The translations under genes and the position numbers were made by a program. DNA of 64,000 nt, taken from the NCBI RefSeq assembly GCF_000421645.1, contig NZ_ATXK01000001.1, positions 930,001 through 994,000 of the forward strand, given 5' to 3'. Shown here one piece after another: positions 56,572 to 64,000 of the stretch (the first letter of the stretch is position 1; every line of letters begins with the position of its first letter). The notes under the pieces were generated by a model that was not told the DNA's origin, did no database searches, and saw only the letters and a program-made list of their open reading frames with translations. The DNA comes from Aurantimonas coralicida DSM 14790. Its GTDB lineage: Bacteria > Pseudomonadota > Alphaproteobacteria > Rhizobiales > Rhizobiaceae.

Positions 56572-57206
56572 TTCGCCTCTTCCAGCGCGTCTATGTCGCC
56601 GCCCCGGATCGCACCGAGATTGCGGCTGATCCTGTCGGCCGGCCAGTTCCACCACGCGATTTCCAGGAGGCGCCGGACGGCGTCGTCGGGAAAGCGCATG
56701 CGGATCGTTCTGGCCGGATTGCCCCCGACCACGGCATAGGCCGGAACGTCCTTCGTGACCACCGCATGGGCTGCGATCACCGCCCCGTCGCCGACGGTGA
56801 CCCCCGGCATGATGGTCGCCTTCTCGCCGATCCACACATCGTTGCCGATCCGCGTATCGCCCTTCACCCCGTCGAGGATGGTCTGGAAATCGAAACCGGC
56901 TTCCCAGCCCTTGCCGAAGATCTGGAAGGGGTAGGTCGAGATTCCGCCCATCGCGTGATTGGCGCCGTTCATCACGAAGGACACGCCGCAGGCGATGGCG
57001 CAGAACCGGCCGATGATCAGCCGGTCCTCGATGAACGGATAGAGATGACCGACGCAGGCCTCGACGAAGCGCTCAGGTCCGGCCGGGTCGTCGTAATAGG
57101 TGTAGTCGCCGATCTCGATCTGCGGGTTGTCGACCAGCGGCTTCAGGAAGCCGACACGCGGATGCCCGGCCAGGGGGTGCGGATCGGTCGGGTCGGGTCC
57201 GTGCAT
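56568..57206 (-). CDS. CatB-related hexapeptide O-acetyltransferase
   Basis: 212-residue left-handed beta-helix acetyltransferase of the xenobiotic (Vat/CatB) class. The active site motif with His lies in [18 protein letters not shown], followed by hexapeptide turns in [31 protein letters not shown] and [13 protein letters not shown]. Family members acetylate streptogramins or chloramphenicol, but chromosomal ones may act on other alcohols. ATG 57206 has AAGGA at good spacing. The stop overlaps ysxC (ATGA), and yidC ends 85 bases upstream, so it has inserted itself into a conserved housekeeping operon. Substrate unknown. Confidence 0.9.
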   Translation of the reverse strand: MHGPDPTDPHPLAGHPRVGFLKPLVDNPQIEIGDYTYYDDPAGPERFVEACVGHLYPFIEDRLIIGRFCAIACGVSFVMNGANHAMGGISTYPFQIFGKGWEAGFDFQTILDGVKGDTRIGNDVWIGEKATIMPGVTVGDGAVIAAHAVVTKDVPAYAVVGGNPARTIRMRFPDDAVRRLLEIAWWNWPADRISRNLGAIRGGDIDALEEAK

Positions 57207-57291
57207 GCTCGGTCCTTTTTGAGGACGGCACCCCCGAACGGCGTCGTCCCGCGCGGCGCGACCCGAAGGCCGCATCGCACGGGACGTCTGC

Positions 57292-59121
57292 TCAGCCCTC
57301 GGAGGGCTTTTCCTTTCGTCGGAACATCCCGCGCAGATTGTCCCAGAGTTCGATCTTGGTGCCGTTGCGCTTCATGATCACCGACTGCTGGATCACCGAA
57401 AGCAGGTTGTTCCAGGTCCAGTAGATCACCAGTCCGGCCGGGAACGAGGCCAGCATGAAGGTGAAGACCACCGGCATCCAGGTGAAGATCATCTGCTGCG
57501 TCGGGTCCGGCGGCGTCGGGTTGAGGCGCATCTGGATGAACATCGTGATGCCCATCAGGATCGGCCAGACGCCGACCATCAGAAGCTGCGGCATCTCCAG
57601 CGGGATCAGGCCGAACAGATTGAAGATGCTGGTCGGATCGGGCGCGGCCAGATCCTGGATCCAGCCGAAGAACGGCGCGTGCCGCATCTCGATCGTCACA
57701 TACAGCACCTTGTAGAGCGCGAAGAACACCGGGATCTGGATCAGGATCGGCCAGCAGCCTGCGGCCGGGTTGATCTTCTCCTCCCGGTAGATGCGCATCA
57801 TCTCCTGCTGCTGCTTCTGCTTGTCGTCCTTGAAGCGCTCGCGCATCTCCATGATCTTCGGCTGCATGTTCTTCATGCGCGCCATCGACTTGTACGACTT
57901 GTTGGCCAGCGGGAAGAAGATGAGCTTCAGCACGACGGTGACCGCGAGGATTGCGACACCGAAATTGCCGATCATGCTGTAGAACCAGTCTAGCGCATGG
58001 AACATCGGCCGGGTGATGAAATAGAACCAGCCCCAGTCGATCAACTGGCCGAACTGGCGGATGTTGTAGCGCTCTTCATAGCTGTCGATGTCGCTGACGA
58101 CCTTGGCGCCGGCGAAGGTGCGCGAGACGTTGGTCGCGGTGGCGCCCGGCTCGACCGTCACCGGGTCGGCGACGTATTCGGTCTGATAATGCGCGCGGCC
58201 GTCGGTCATGTAGAGAAAGCGCGACTGGAACGGGCGGCCTGCCTCCGGGACCAGCGTCGTCGCCCAGTACTTGTCGGTGATGCCGAGCCAGCCGCTGGAG
58301 GATTTCGGCGGCGTGTAGCGCAGGTCGTCCTCGATGGTGGAGTACGAGATCTCCGACAGGCCGTCATCGCCGAAGACGCCGATCAGGCCTTCGAACAGGA
58401 CGTAGACCGAGGCGACTTCCGGCTTCGCATAGCGGGTGACCCGGCCGTAGGACGACAGGGTCAGCGGCGCCGAGCCCTCGTTGCGGATCGTGTCCTCGTA
58501 GGTGAACATGAACCGGTCGTCGACGGAGATGGTCCGCTCGAAGGTGACGCCCGCGCCGTTCGTCGCGGTCAGCGTGACCGGGCTGTCGGGCGTCAGGGAC
58601 TGGCCGCCTTCGGCCTGCCAGACCGTGCTCGGCCCGGGAAGCTCGCCGGCATCGCGGCCGAGATAGCCGAATTCCGCGAAATAGCCCGACGGCAGACGCT
58701 CCGGCGACAGGAGCACGATCGTCGGGGACGAATCGTCGACGGTCTCGTGGTAGTTCTTCAGGCGCAGATCATCGAGCCGCGCACCGGTCAGATTGATCGA
58801 GCCGGACAGGGCCGGCGTGTCGATGGCGATTCGGTTGCCGGCGGCGATGGCCTGCTCGCGGGTCTCGCCGGTCGTCGGCAGAGCACCCCGATCCGGCACG
58901 ACGCTTTCGCGGCCCGACGGTGCGGCGACATTGTCCTGCGGCGTTCCGGCGGGCGTCTGCGGCGTCTGCAGCGAGCCGTCGTTCTGCGCAACGTTGGACT
59001 GCGCGGCCTCGTTCTCGAGCCGCTGGGCTTCCATGCGCGGGCTGACGACCAGAAACTGCCACCCGACCAGCACCCCGATCGACAGGATCATGGCGATCAG
59101 GAAGTTGCGGTTGTTTTGCAT
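57292..59121 (-). CDS. yidC: Membrane protein insertase YidC
   Basis: 609-residue Oxa1/YidC insertase of the inner membrane, which inserts and folds membrane proteins alone or with Sec. An N-terminal helix (about 5-25), a large periplasmic beta domain (about 90-360) and the conserved C-terminal five-helix core (about 370-590) with [20 protein letters not shown] and [18 protein letters not shown] are visible. ATG 59121 overlaps the rnpA stop as ATGA. Third gene of rpmH-rnpA-yidC. Confidence 0.97.
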   Translation of the reverse strand: MQNNRNFLIAMILSIGVLVGWQFLVVSPRMEAQRLENEAAQSNVAQNDGSLQTPQTPAGTPQDNVAAPSGRESVVPDRGALPTTGETREQAIAAGNRIAIDTPALSGSINLTGARLDDLRLKNYHETVDDSSPTIVLLSPERLPSGYFAEFGYLGRDAGELPGPSTVWQAEGGQSLTPDSPVTLTATNGAGVTFERTISVDDRFMFTYEDTIRNEGSAPLTLSSYGRVTRYAKPEVASVYVLFEGLIGVFGDDGLSEISYSTIEDDLRYTPPKSSSGWLGITDKYWATTLVPEAGRPFQSRFLYMTDGRAHYQTEYVADPVTVEPGATATNVSRTFAGAKVVSDIDSYEERYNIRQFGQLIDWGWFYFITRPMFHALDWFYSMIGNFGVAILAVTVVLKLIFFPLANKSYKSMARMKNMQPKIMEMRERFKDDKQKQQQEMMRIYREEKINPAAGCWPILIQIPVFFALYKVLYVTIEMRHAPFFGWIQDLAAPDPTSIFNLFGLIPLEMPQLLMVGVWPILMGITMFIQMRLNPTPPDPTQQMIFTWMPVVFTFMLASFPAGLVIYWTWNNLLSVIQQSVIMKRNGTKIELWDNLRGMFRRKEKPSEG

Positions 59122-59540
59122 CAGTCAGACCCCGATGGACGCTTCGACGGGCGCCGTTCCGTTGTGGCCGGCTCTCGCTGCGGCTGCTTCATCCTGGCGA
59201 CCCGACGCGACAACTCGTCCTTGAGCTGCTCGAAAGGCAGCGTCAGCACATCGCGGCGGGCGACGACCACATAGTCGATCCCCGGGGCCATGTCAGCCTG
59301 CACATCGAGACGAATCGCCTCGCGCAGCCGCCGCCGGATCCGGTTGCGGACCACGGCATTGCCGACTTTCTTGGTCACAGTGAGCCCGACACGAGGTGGA
59401 GCCGCGTCGCCGCGGTCCAGCGCCTCGATGAAGAAGGACGGGCCGTTCAGACGACGGCCCCGGCGCGCGGCGAGAAACTCCGCGCGCTTTGTCATGCGGC
59501 CGACAGCCTTCGGCATCTCGCCTGGCCGCGACCTGCTCAC
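59121..59540 (-). CDS. rnpA: Ribonuclease P protein component
   Basis: 139-residue basic protein subunit of RNase P, which matures tRNA 5' ends. The conserved RNR motif is VVRNRIRRRLREAIRL, with VGLTVTKKVGNAV before it. Translation likely couples to yidC (ATGA). It starts 8 bases after rpmH. A C-terminal Lys/Arg/Pro-rich tail of about 25 residues is longer than in E. coli. Confidence 0.95.
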   Translation of the reverse strand: MSRSRPGEMPKAVGRMTKRAEFLAARRGRRLNGPSFFIEALDRGDAAPPRVGLTVTKKVGNAVVRNRIRRRLREAIRLDVQADMAPGIDYVVVARRDVLTLPFEQLKDELSRRVARMKQPQREPATTERRPSKRPSGSD

Positions 59541-59548
59541 GTCTGGTG

Positions 59549-59683
59549 TCAGGCCGACAGCCGCTTGCGGCCGCGTGCGCGGCGAGCGGCGATGACCTTC
59601 TGGCCACCCTTGGTCGCCATGCGCGAGCGGAAACCGTGGCGGCGTTTGCGGACGAGCCGGGACGGCTGATAAGTGCGCTTCAT
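59549..59683 (-). CDS. rpmH: 50S ribosomal protein L34
   Basis: 44-residue highly basic L34 protein: it opens [20 protein letters not shown] and ends [12 protein letters not shown], as expected for the family. Translation start ATG 59683. First gene of rpmH-rnpA-yidC, driven by the sigma70 promoter at 59803-59832. Confidence 0.97.
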   Translation of the reverse strand: MKRTYQPSRLVRKRRHGFRSRMATKGGQKVIAARRARGRKRLSA

Positions 59684-60011
59684 CGTTTCACCCCCGCACC
59701 TTGCGGCACGGGCCCTTCATGTGTTCCGGAAACTGGGTTCGCGGTACAAGACGCTGCACGCAACTATCCGTCGCGCGGAACGCTGCCCGCTCGTGTGCGC
59801 GGCTTATAGGAAGGAAGAGCGGGAAAAGTCAATCACCGACGCGCAGGTCACGGCGAACGGATCGATTCCGGATTTTGCGCAACATGGCGTGATCTGGCTC
59901 CGTTTTGCGCCGCCGCCCTTTCGGTTTGCCGCGCCCCGCGCGATGTTGCGGGCCACGCCAGACGGCGGCGCGGGCGACCCCGGCCGCGCCAGCAGAAAAA
60001 TCGGACGCCGC
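59684..60011. other. 328-base divergent intergenic region rpmH / TVP38
   Basis: No gene is visible. It holds the rpmH leader (about 113 bases) and promoter on the minus strand. No clear promoter for the TVP38 gene could be recognised on the plus strand. Frames open through it are not supported by any conserved residue. Confidence 0.6.
59803..59832 (-). promoter_or_regulatory. Sigma70 promoter of the rpmH operon
   Basis: On the minus strand TTGACT (59827-59832) and TATAAG (59803-59808) are separated by 18 bases, close to the alphaproteobacterial housekeeping consensus. The transcript would start near 59796 and leave a leader of about 113 bases before rpmH. Confidence 0.65.
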
Positions 60012-60779
60012 ATGAGACCGCATCTCGACACCAAAACCGGGCCGCCGCCGCTGGTGCGCTATCTTCCCGTCGCGGTGATCGTCGCGGGCCTCGCCTTGGC
60101 CTACGCGCTCGAACTGCACCTTTATCTCTCCCTCGACGTCTTCCTCGACAGCCGCGAGCGCCTGCGCGACTTCGTCGCCGGCCATATTGTCCTCGCCTCG
60201 CTCGGCTTCGTCACGCTCTATGCCCTGCTCGTCGCCTTTGCCTTCCCGGCGGCCTCGGTGGTGACGATCGCCGGCGGCTTCCTGTTCGGCTGGCTTCTCG
60301 GCGGCGCCCTGACGGTGATCGGCGCGACCATCGGCGCGACGGCGCTCTTCCTGGCCGCGCGGCACGCTTTCGGTGATGTTCTGCGGCGGCGGGCCGGCGG
60401 CGCCATCCGGCGTTTCGCCGAGGGTTTCCGCGACGATGCCTTCGCCTATCTCCTCGTCCTGCGGCTGACGCCGATCCTGCCTTTCCTGGCGGTCAACGTC
60501 GCGCCGGCCTTCTTCGAGGTCTCGCTGCGCACCTATGTCGTCACCACCTTCCTCGGCATCATTCCCGGTGCCATGGTCTATGCCTTCCTCGGCAGCGGCC
60601 TGAACCAGACGCTGGTCAATGTGGGCAGCGGCGATGTCGAGATCGCCGACCTCGTGACCATGGAAATGACCATCGGCCTTGCGGGACTGGCGGCACTCGC
60701 GATCCTCGGCCTGGTCCTGAAGAAGACCTTCTTTCGCCGGCGCGCCGCGTCCGCGGAGAACAAGAACGGCGAGCGCTGA
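60012..60779 (+). CDS. TVP38/TMEM64 family (DedA-like, SNARE_assoc) membrane protein
   Basis: 255-residue inner-membrane protein with about six hydrophobic segments. The VTT/SNARE_assoc domain is seen as FAFPAASVVTIAGGFLFGW, the Gly-rich IGATIGATALFLAAR and LRLTPILPFLAVN with its conserved Arg-x-x-Pro. Relatives scramble or flip lipids and undecaprenyl phosphate; the exact substrate is unknown. ATG 60012 precedes the first helix. The stop TGA directly abuts the next gene's ATG (TGAATG), so the pair is co-translated. Confidence 0.9.
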   Translation: MRPHLDTKTGPPPLVRYLPVAVIVAGLALAYALELHLYLSLDVFLDSRERLRDFVAGHIVLASLGFVTLYALLVAFAFPAASVVTIAGGFLFGWLLGGALTVIGATIGATALFLAARHAFGDVLRRRAGGAIRRFAEGFRDDAFAYLLVLRLTPILPFLAVNVAPAFFEVSLRTYVVTTFLGIIPGAMVYAFLGSGLNQTLVNVGSGDVEIADLVTMEMTIGLAGLAALAILGLVLKKTFFRRRAASAENKNGER

Positions 60780-62207
60780 ATGGCCGAGATCCTCACACCC
60801 GACATCTGCGTCATCGGCGCCGGCTCCGGCGGCCTGACCACGGCGGCGGCCGCGGCCGCCTTCGGCGTGCCCGTCGTCCTGGTCGAACGCGGCAGGATGG
60901 GCGGCGACTGTCTCAATTATGGCTGCGTGCCGTCCAAGGCCCTGATCGCGGCCGGCAAGCACGCCGCCGCGATCCGCGAGGCGCCGGCCTTCGGCGTGTC
61001 GACTGGCGACCCGCTCGTCGATTTTCCGGCGGTCAAGGATCATGTCGACGCCGTCATCGCGGCCATCGCGCCGAACGATTCGGTCGAGCGCTTCGAGGGC
61101 CTCGGCGTGACCGTCATCAAGGCCGATGCGACCTTCGTCGACCCGAGGACGATCTCGGCGGGCGGCCAGCTCATCCGCCCCCGGCGCTTCGTCATCGCCA
61201 CGGGCTCGTCGGCACTGGTGCCGCCGATCGACGGCATTGCCGCGACGCCGTATCTGACCAACGAGACGATCTTCGGCCTGCGCGAGCGGCCCGAACATCT
61301 CCTTATTATTGGCGGCGGGCCGATCGGCATGGAAATGGCACAGGCCCATCGCCGGCTCGGATCGCGGGTGACGGTGGTCGAGGGCAGCAAGGCGCTGGGC
61401 CGCGACGATCCCGAACTGACCGAAGTGGCGCTCGCCGCGCTGCGCCGCGACGGTGTGACCCTCATGGAGAGCACCAAAGTGGTGCGGGCCGAAGGTAATG
61501 ACGGCGCCATTCGTCTGACCATCGACCCCGCCGATGGCGACCGCCGGACGATCGAGGGCAGCCATCTTCTCCTGGCGGTCGGGCGGTCGCCCAATCTCGA
61601 CGGGCTTGGGCTGGAAGCGGCCGGCATCGCTTATGACAAGCGCGGCATCACGGTCGGCGCGGATCTGCGCACCAGCAACCGGCGCGCCTATGCCATCGGC
61701 GACATCGCCGGCGGGCCGCAATTCACCCATGTGGCGAATTATCATGCCGGCCTCGTCATGCGGGCGCTGCTGTTCCGGCTGCCGGTCCGCACGAACCACG
61801 ACAATCTGCCCCATGTCACCTTCACCGATCCGGAGGTCGGCCAGGTCGGGCTGACCGAAGCGCAGGCGAAGGAGCACGGCCTCGCCGTCGAGATCCTGCG
61901 CTGGCCCTATGCCGAAAACGACCGTGCCCAGGCCGAGCGCCGGACCGAAGGTCTCGTCAAGCTCGTGGTCGGCCGGCGCGGCAAGATCGTCGGCGCCGGC
62001 GTCGCCGGCGCCCAGGCCGGCGAGATCACCAATCTCCTGGCGCTGGTGGTCGGCCGGGGCCTGACGGTCGCGGCCCTGCGTGACTTCGTTTCGCCCTACC
62101 CCACCTTGTCGGAAATTGGCAAACGGGCGGCCACCGCCTACTATCAGCCCTATACGCGGCGTTCCCTGGTGCGCCGCGCCGTTGCCTTCCTGCAGCGGTT
62201 CGGCTGA
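60780..62207 (+). CDS. Class I pyridine nucleotide-disulfide oxidoreductase (lipoamide dehydrogenase/MerA-like) lacking the catalytic His
   Basis: 475-residue flavoprotein. FAD motif GAGSGG (13-18), redox-active disulfide Cys44/Cys49 in GGDCLNYGCVPSK, NAD(P) motif IIGGGPIGMEMAQ near 180, second FAD motif AYAIGDIAGG, and C-terminal dimerisation domain. In lipoamide dehydrogenase and MerA the C-terminus has HPTxxE with a catalytic His; here it is Tyr440 in YPTLSE with Glu445 kept. Ends in a hydrophobic/basic segment (YTRRSLVRRAVAFLQRF) that may dock at the membrane. It abuts the TVP38 gene, a pairing seen as fusions in some bacteria. The substrate is unknown; a dedicated disulfide or quinone substrate is inference. 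Confidence 0.87.
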   Translation: MAEILTPDICVIGAGSGGLTTAAAAAAFGVPVVLVERGRMGGDCLNYGCVPSKALIAAGKHAAAIREAPAFGVSTGDPLVDFPAVKDHVDAVIAAIAPNDSVERFEGLGVTVIKADATFVDPRTISAGGQLIRPRRFVIATGSSALVPPIDGIAATPYLTNETIFGLRERPEHLLIIGGGPIGMEMAQAHRRLGSRVTVVEGSKALGRDDPELTEVALAALRRDGVTLMESTKVVRAEGNDGAIRLTIDPADGDRRTIEGSHLLLAVGRSPNLDGLGLEAAGIAYDKRGITVGADLRTSNRRAYAIGDIAGGPQFTHVANYHAGLVMRALLFRLPVRTNHDNLPHVTFTDPEVGQVGLTEAQAKEHGLAVEILRWPYAENDRAQAERRTEGLVKLVVGRRGKIVGAGVAGAQAGEITNLLALVVGRGLTVAALRDFVSPYPTLSEIGKRAATAYYQPYTRRSLVRRAVAFLQRFG

Positions 62208-62243
62208 CCGGATCGGCAGGCGCTCCGGCAGCGGACCGCACGG

Positions 62244-63815
62244 ATGGCTGTGGATGGCAGCGAAAGGACAGACTGCGACTTGCCGCTGACGCCCGACAGA
62301 CCCGCGGACGGCGCGACGACGCGCGCCAGCGTGCCGACTGTGCGGCACCGCATTTCCAACCGCCTCCTGATCATCACCATGCTGGCCGTCATGCTGGCGG
62401 AGGTGCTGATCTTCGTCCCGTCCATCGCCAATTTTCGCGAGGAATGGTTGTCCGACAGGATCGCAACTGTCGCGGTGGCGGGCCTCGCCTCGCGGGGCCG
62501 CGACAGCGAGGACGCCGCGCCGCTGAGCCCGGACGAGGAGGCCGGCCTCCTGCGGGCGCTCGACGCCCTGCTCGTCGCCATCATCGAGGGCGACGCCTCG
62601 CGGTTGCTGGCCCGCGACCCGCGACTGGATGCCGTCGACCTGCAGATCGATCTGGGCAATCGCGGCCCATGGAGCGCGGTCACCGGCGCCTTCGACACCC
62701 TTTTCTTCGGGGGCGATCGCATCATGCGGATTTCCGGCCCGGTCGGCGACCGCTCCATGCTGGCCGAGATGGTGATGTCGGAAGCGCCGCTGCGCCGCGA
62801 CATGCTGGTCTATTCGCGCAACATCCTGCTGCTCTCACTGGCCATCGCCAGCTTTGCCGCGCTCCTGGTCTATGCGGCCATCAGCGTCTATCTGGTGCGG
62901 CCGATCCAGGCGATGACGACGGCGATGGTGCGCTTTGCCGAGCAGCCGTCCGACCCCCGGCGGATCCTGCGGCCGAGCGGCCGCGACGACGAGATCGGCG
63001 TCGCCGAGGCCGAGCTTGCCGACGTCCAGTCGCGGCTCGCCGAGACCCTGCGCGAACAGCGCCATCTCGCCGATCTCGGCCTCGCCGTTTCCAAGATCAA
63101 TCACGATCTGCGCAACATTCTCGCCTCGGCGCAGATGATCTCCGACCGCCTGTCCACCGTGAACGATCCGCGCGTCCAGCGGGTCGCCCCGATGCTGCTG
63201 CGCAGCCTCGACCGGGCGCTGCACTATACCCAGTCGGTGCTGGCCTATGGCCGCGCCGTCGAGACGGTCCCGGTCAAGCGCCGCATCCGCCTCAGACAGC
63301 TCGTCGACGACGTCTTCCAGATGCTGACGATCTCGCCGCAATCGCCGATCGAACTCGTCAACGCGGTAGACGCAGGCATGGAGCTGGATGCCGATCTCGA
63401 CCAGCTGCACCGTGTCCTCCTCAATCTGTGTCGCAACGCCGCGCAGGCGCTGGAGGCCGAGGACGACGATCTGTCCTCGCTGGTGCGGCGCGTCACCGTG
63501 TCGGCCACCGGCGGGCCGACCGAGGGCCTCGTCATCGCCGTGGACGACACCGGCCCCGGCCTGCCGGCCCGCGCCCGCGACAATCTGTTCCGCGCCTTCC
63601 GGGGCTCGGCCCGGACCGGCGGAACCGGCCTCGGCCTCGCCATCGCTGCGGAGATCATCGAGGCCCATGGCGGAACGATTCGCCTGGCCGAGACCAATGC
63701 CTCGGGAACCCGGTTCGAGATCGCCCTTCCCGGCACCGCCGCCCCGGCCCGCCCGGCCCCCGGGCGCCCGCCGCGCAATGGAGCAGAGGCACCGGCGACA
63801 CCCGACGCGCCCTGA
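62244..63815 (+). CDS. Membrane sensor histidine kinase
   Basis: 523-residue kinase. Membrane helices at about 39-60 and 191-213 flank a periplasmic sensor domain of about 130 residues. A HAMP domain (VRPIQAMTTAMVRFAEQP) follows, then the H-box SKINHDLRNILASAQ with His287, N-box NLCRNAAQAL, and G boxes DDTGPGLP and GGTGLGLAIAAEII. The H-box form HDLRN differs from the more common HELRTP type. The C-terminal 25 residues are Pro/Ala-rich. It follows the flavoprotein gene by 36 bases and is likely co-transcribed, but no partner response regulator is present in the window. Signal unknown. Confidence 0.9.
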   Translation: MAVDGSERTDCDLPLTPDRPADGATTRASVPTVRHRISNRLLIITMLAVMLAEVLIFVPSIANFREEWLSDRIATVAVAGLASRGRDSEDAAPLSPDEEAGLLRALDALLVAIIEGDASRLLARDPRLDAVDLQIDLGNRGPWSAVTGAFDTLFFGGDRIMRISGPVGDRSMLAEMVMSEAPLRRDMLVYSRNILLLSLAIASFAALLVYAAISVYLVRPIQAMTTAMVRFAEQPSDPRRILRPSGRDDEIGVAEAELADVQSRLAETLREQRHLADLGLAVSKINHDLRNILASAQMISDRLSTVNDPRVQRVAPMLLRSLDRALHYTQSVLAYGRAVETVPVKRRIRLRQLVDDVFQMLTISPQSPIELVNAVDAGMELDADLDQLHRVLLNLCRNAAQALEAEDDDLSSLVRRVTVSATGGPTEGLVIAVDDTGPGLPARARDNLFRAFRGSARTGGTGLGLAIAAEIIEAHGGTIRLAETNASGTRFEIALPGTAAPARPAPGRPPRNGAEAPATPDAP

Positions 63816-63971
63816 AAGGCCCGCAACTCCCGTCACCCGAGCGTCACGAACGCCGGATAGACAGGCCATGCAGCGACGACGAAAAAATGCCTCGGTGGAC
63901 GGCTTGCATTCCGCGAACCGAGCCGTTAGGAACCCCTCAAGAGCGGGCGGCAGACGCGGCCCCTTCTGGAT

Positions 63972-64000
63972 GCGCCCGTAGCTCAGCTGGATAGAGCACC
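63972..64000 (+). tRNA. tRNA, 5' part (probably tRNA-Arg), cut by window end
   Basis: GCGCCCGTAGCTCAGCTGG followed by ATAGAGC is the 5' acceptor strand and D arm of a tRNA, matching alphaproteobacterial and enterobacterial tRNA-Arg. The anticodon lies beyond the window, so the identity is tentative. Confidence 0.75.

Noticed and set aside
56568-57206. Acquired antibiotic resistance gene on a mobile element
   Set aside because: Base composition is like its neighbours, no insertion sequence or repeats flank it, and it is translationally coupled to ysxC.
59829-62348. 839-codon minus-strand open frame opposite the TVP38 and flavoprotein genes
   Set aside because: No domain is recognisable, while both + strand genes show conserved motifs.

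Overview
This is a GC-rich chromosomal window whose gene content points to an alphaproteobacterium, most likely of the order Hyphomicrobiales (Rhizobiales). The evidence is a tRNA-His that carries A73 and has no encoded G-1, a DUF2948-hisD-UPF0262-phosphatase cluster, an rpmH-rnpA-yidC-ysxC block, a zwf-pgl-edd Entner-Doudoroff operon, a phasin, a PdhS-like cytoplasmic kinase, an Irr-type iron box and an EcfG-type stress promoter. Genus cannot be told from sequence alone. I found no transposase, phage gene, integrase or CRISPR array, and every gene looks intact except the two cut by the window edges.

Layout. 1-7.5 kb: end of a CNNM/CBS transporter-like protein, a DUF1127 gene divergent from a LysR regulator, a membrane-anchored pentapeptide-repeat protein, xseA, and a coupled GT25 glycosyltransferase plus O-antigen ligase pair. 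7.5-16.7 kb: tRNA-His, a phasin, a 1349-residue PAS/histidine kinase, a ferric-iron ABC binding protein and permease behind an Irr-box candidate, and a small exported repeat protein behind an EcfG-type promoter and ahead of a strong terminator. 16.7-22 kb: acetoacetyl-CoA synthetase divergent from an AsmA-family protein, then an unrecognised exported protein. 22-35 kb: a potFGHI polyamine importer, a GNAT enzyme, an Asp/Asn-hydroxylase-like protein, a ScfR/RamB-type regulator, isocitrate lyase with two small companion genes, puuA-puuB for gamma-glutamylputrescine breakdown, and a single-domain response regulator. 35-39.4 kb: zwf-pgl-edd.

39.4-52.7 kb is a surface-polysaccharide locus: a WbpM/CapD-type nucleotide-sugar 4,6-dehydratase, a Wzz/GumC-type chain-length protein, a Tat-exported GH10 glycanase, a Wzx-like flippase, a DUF6492 protein, WecG/TagA, GT4 and GT2 glycosyltransferases, a Wzy/O-antigen-ligase protein and an acyltransferase 3. 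The initiating sugar-phosphate transferase, an outer-membrane exporter and a tyrosine kinase are not in the window. 52.9-59.7 kb holds two housekeeping clusters that converge: DUF2948-hisD-UPF0262-LMW phosphatase on + and rpmH-rnpA-yidC-acetyltransferase-ysxC on -. 60-64 kb has a TVP38 membrane protein abutting a flavoprotein disulfide-reductase relative that lacks the catalytic histidine, a membrane histidine kinase, and the start of a tRNA, probably tRNA-Arg.

Metabolically the window combines carbon storage and C2/C4 use (phasin, acetoacetyl-CoA synthetase, glyoxylate shunt), polyamine uptake and catabolism, hexose oxidation by the Entner-Doudoroff route, ferric iron uptake and envelope polysaccharide assembly. 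The points most worth following up are the EcfG-driven exported repeat protein, the His-to-Tyr flavoprotein next to TVP38, the Tat-exported GH10 enzyme inside the polysaccharide locus, the acetyltransferase coupled between yidC and ysxC, and the atypical tRNA-His.
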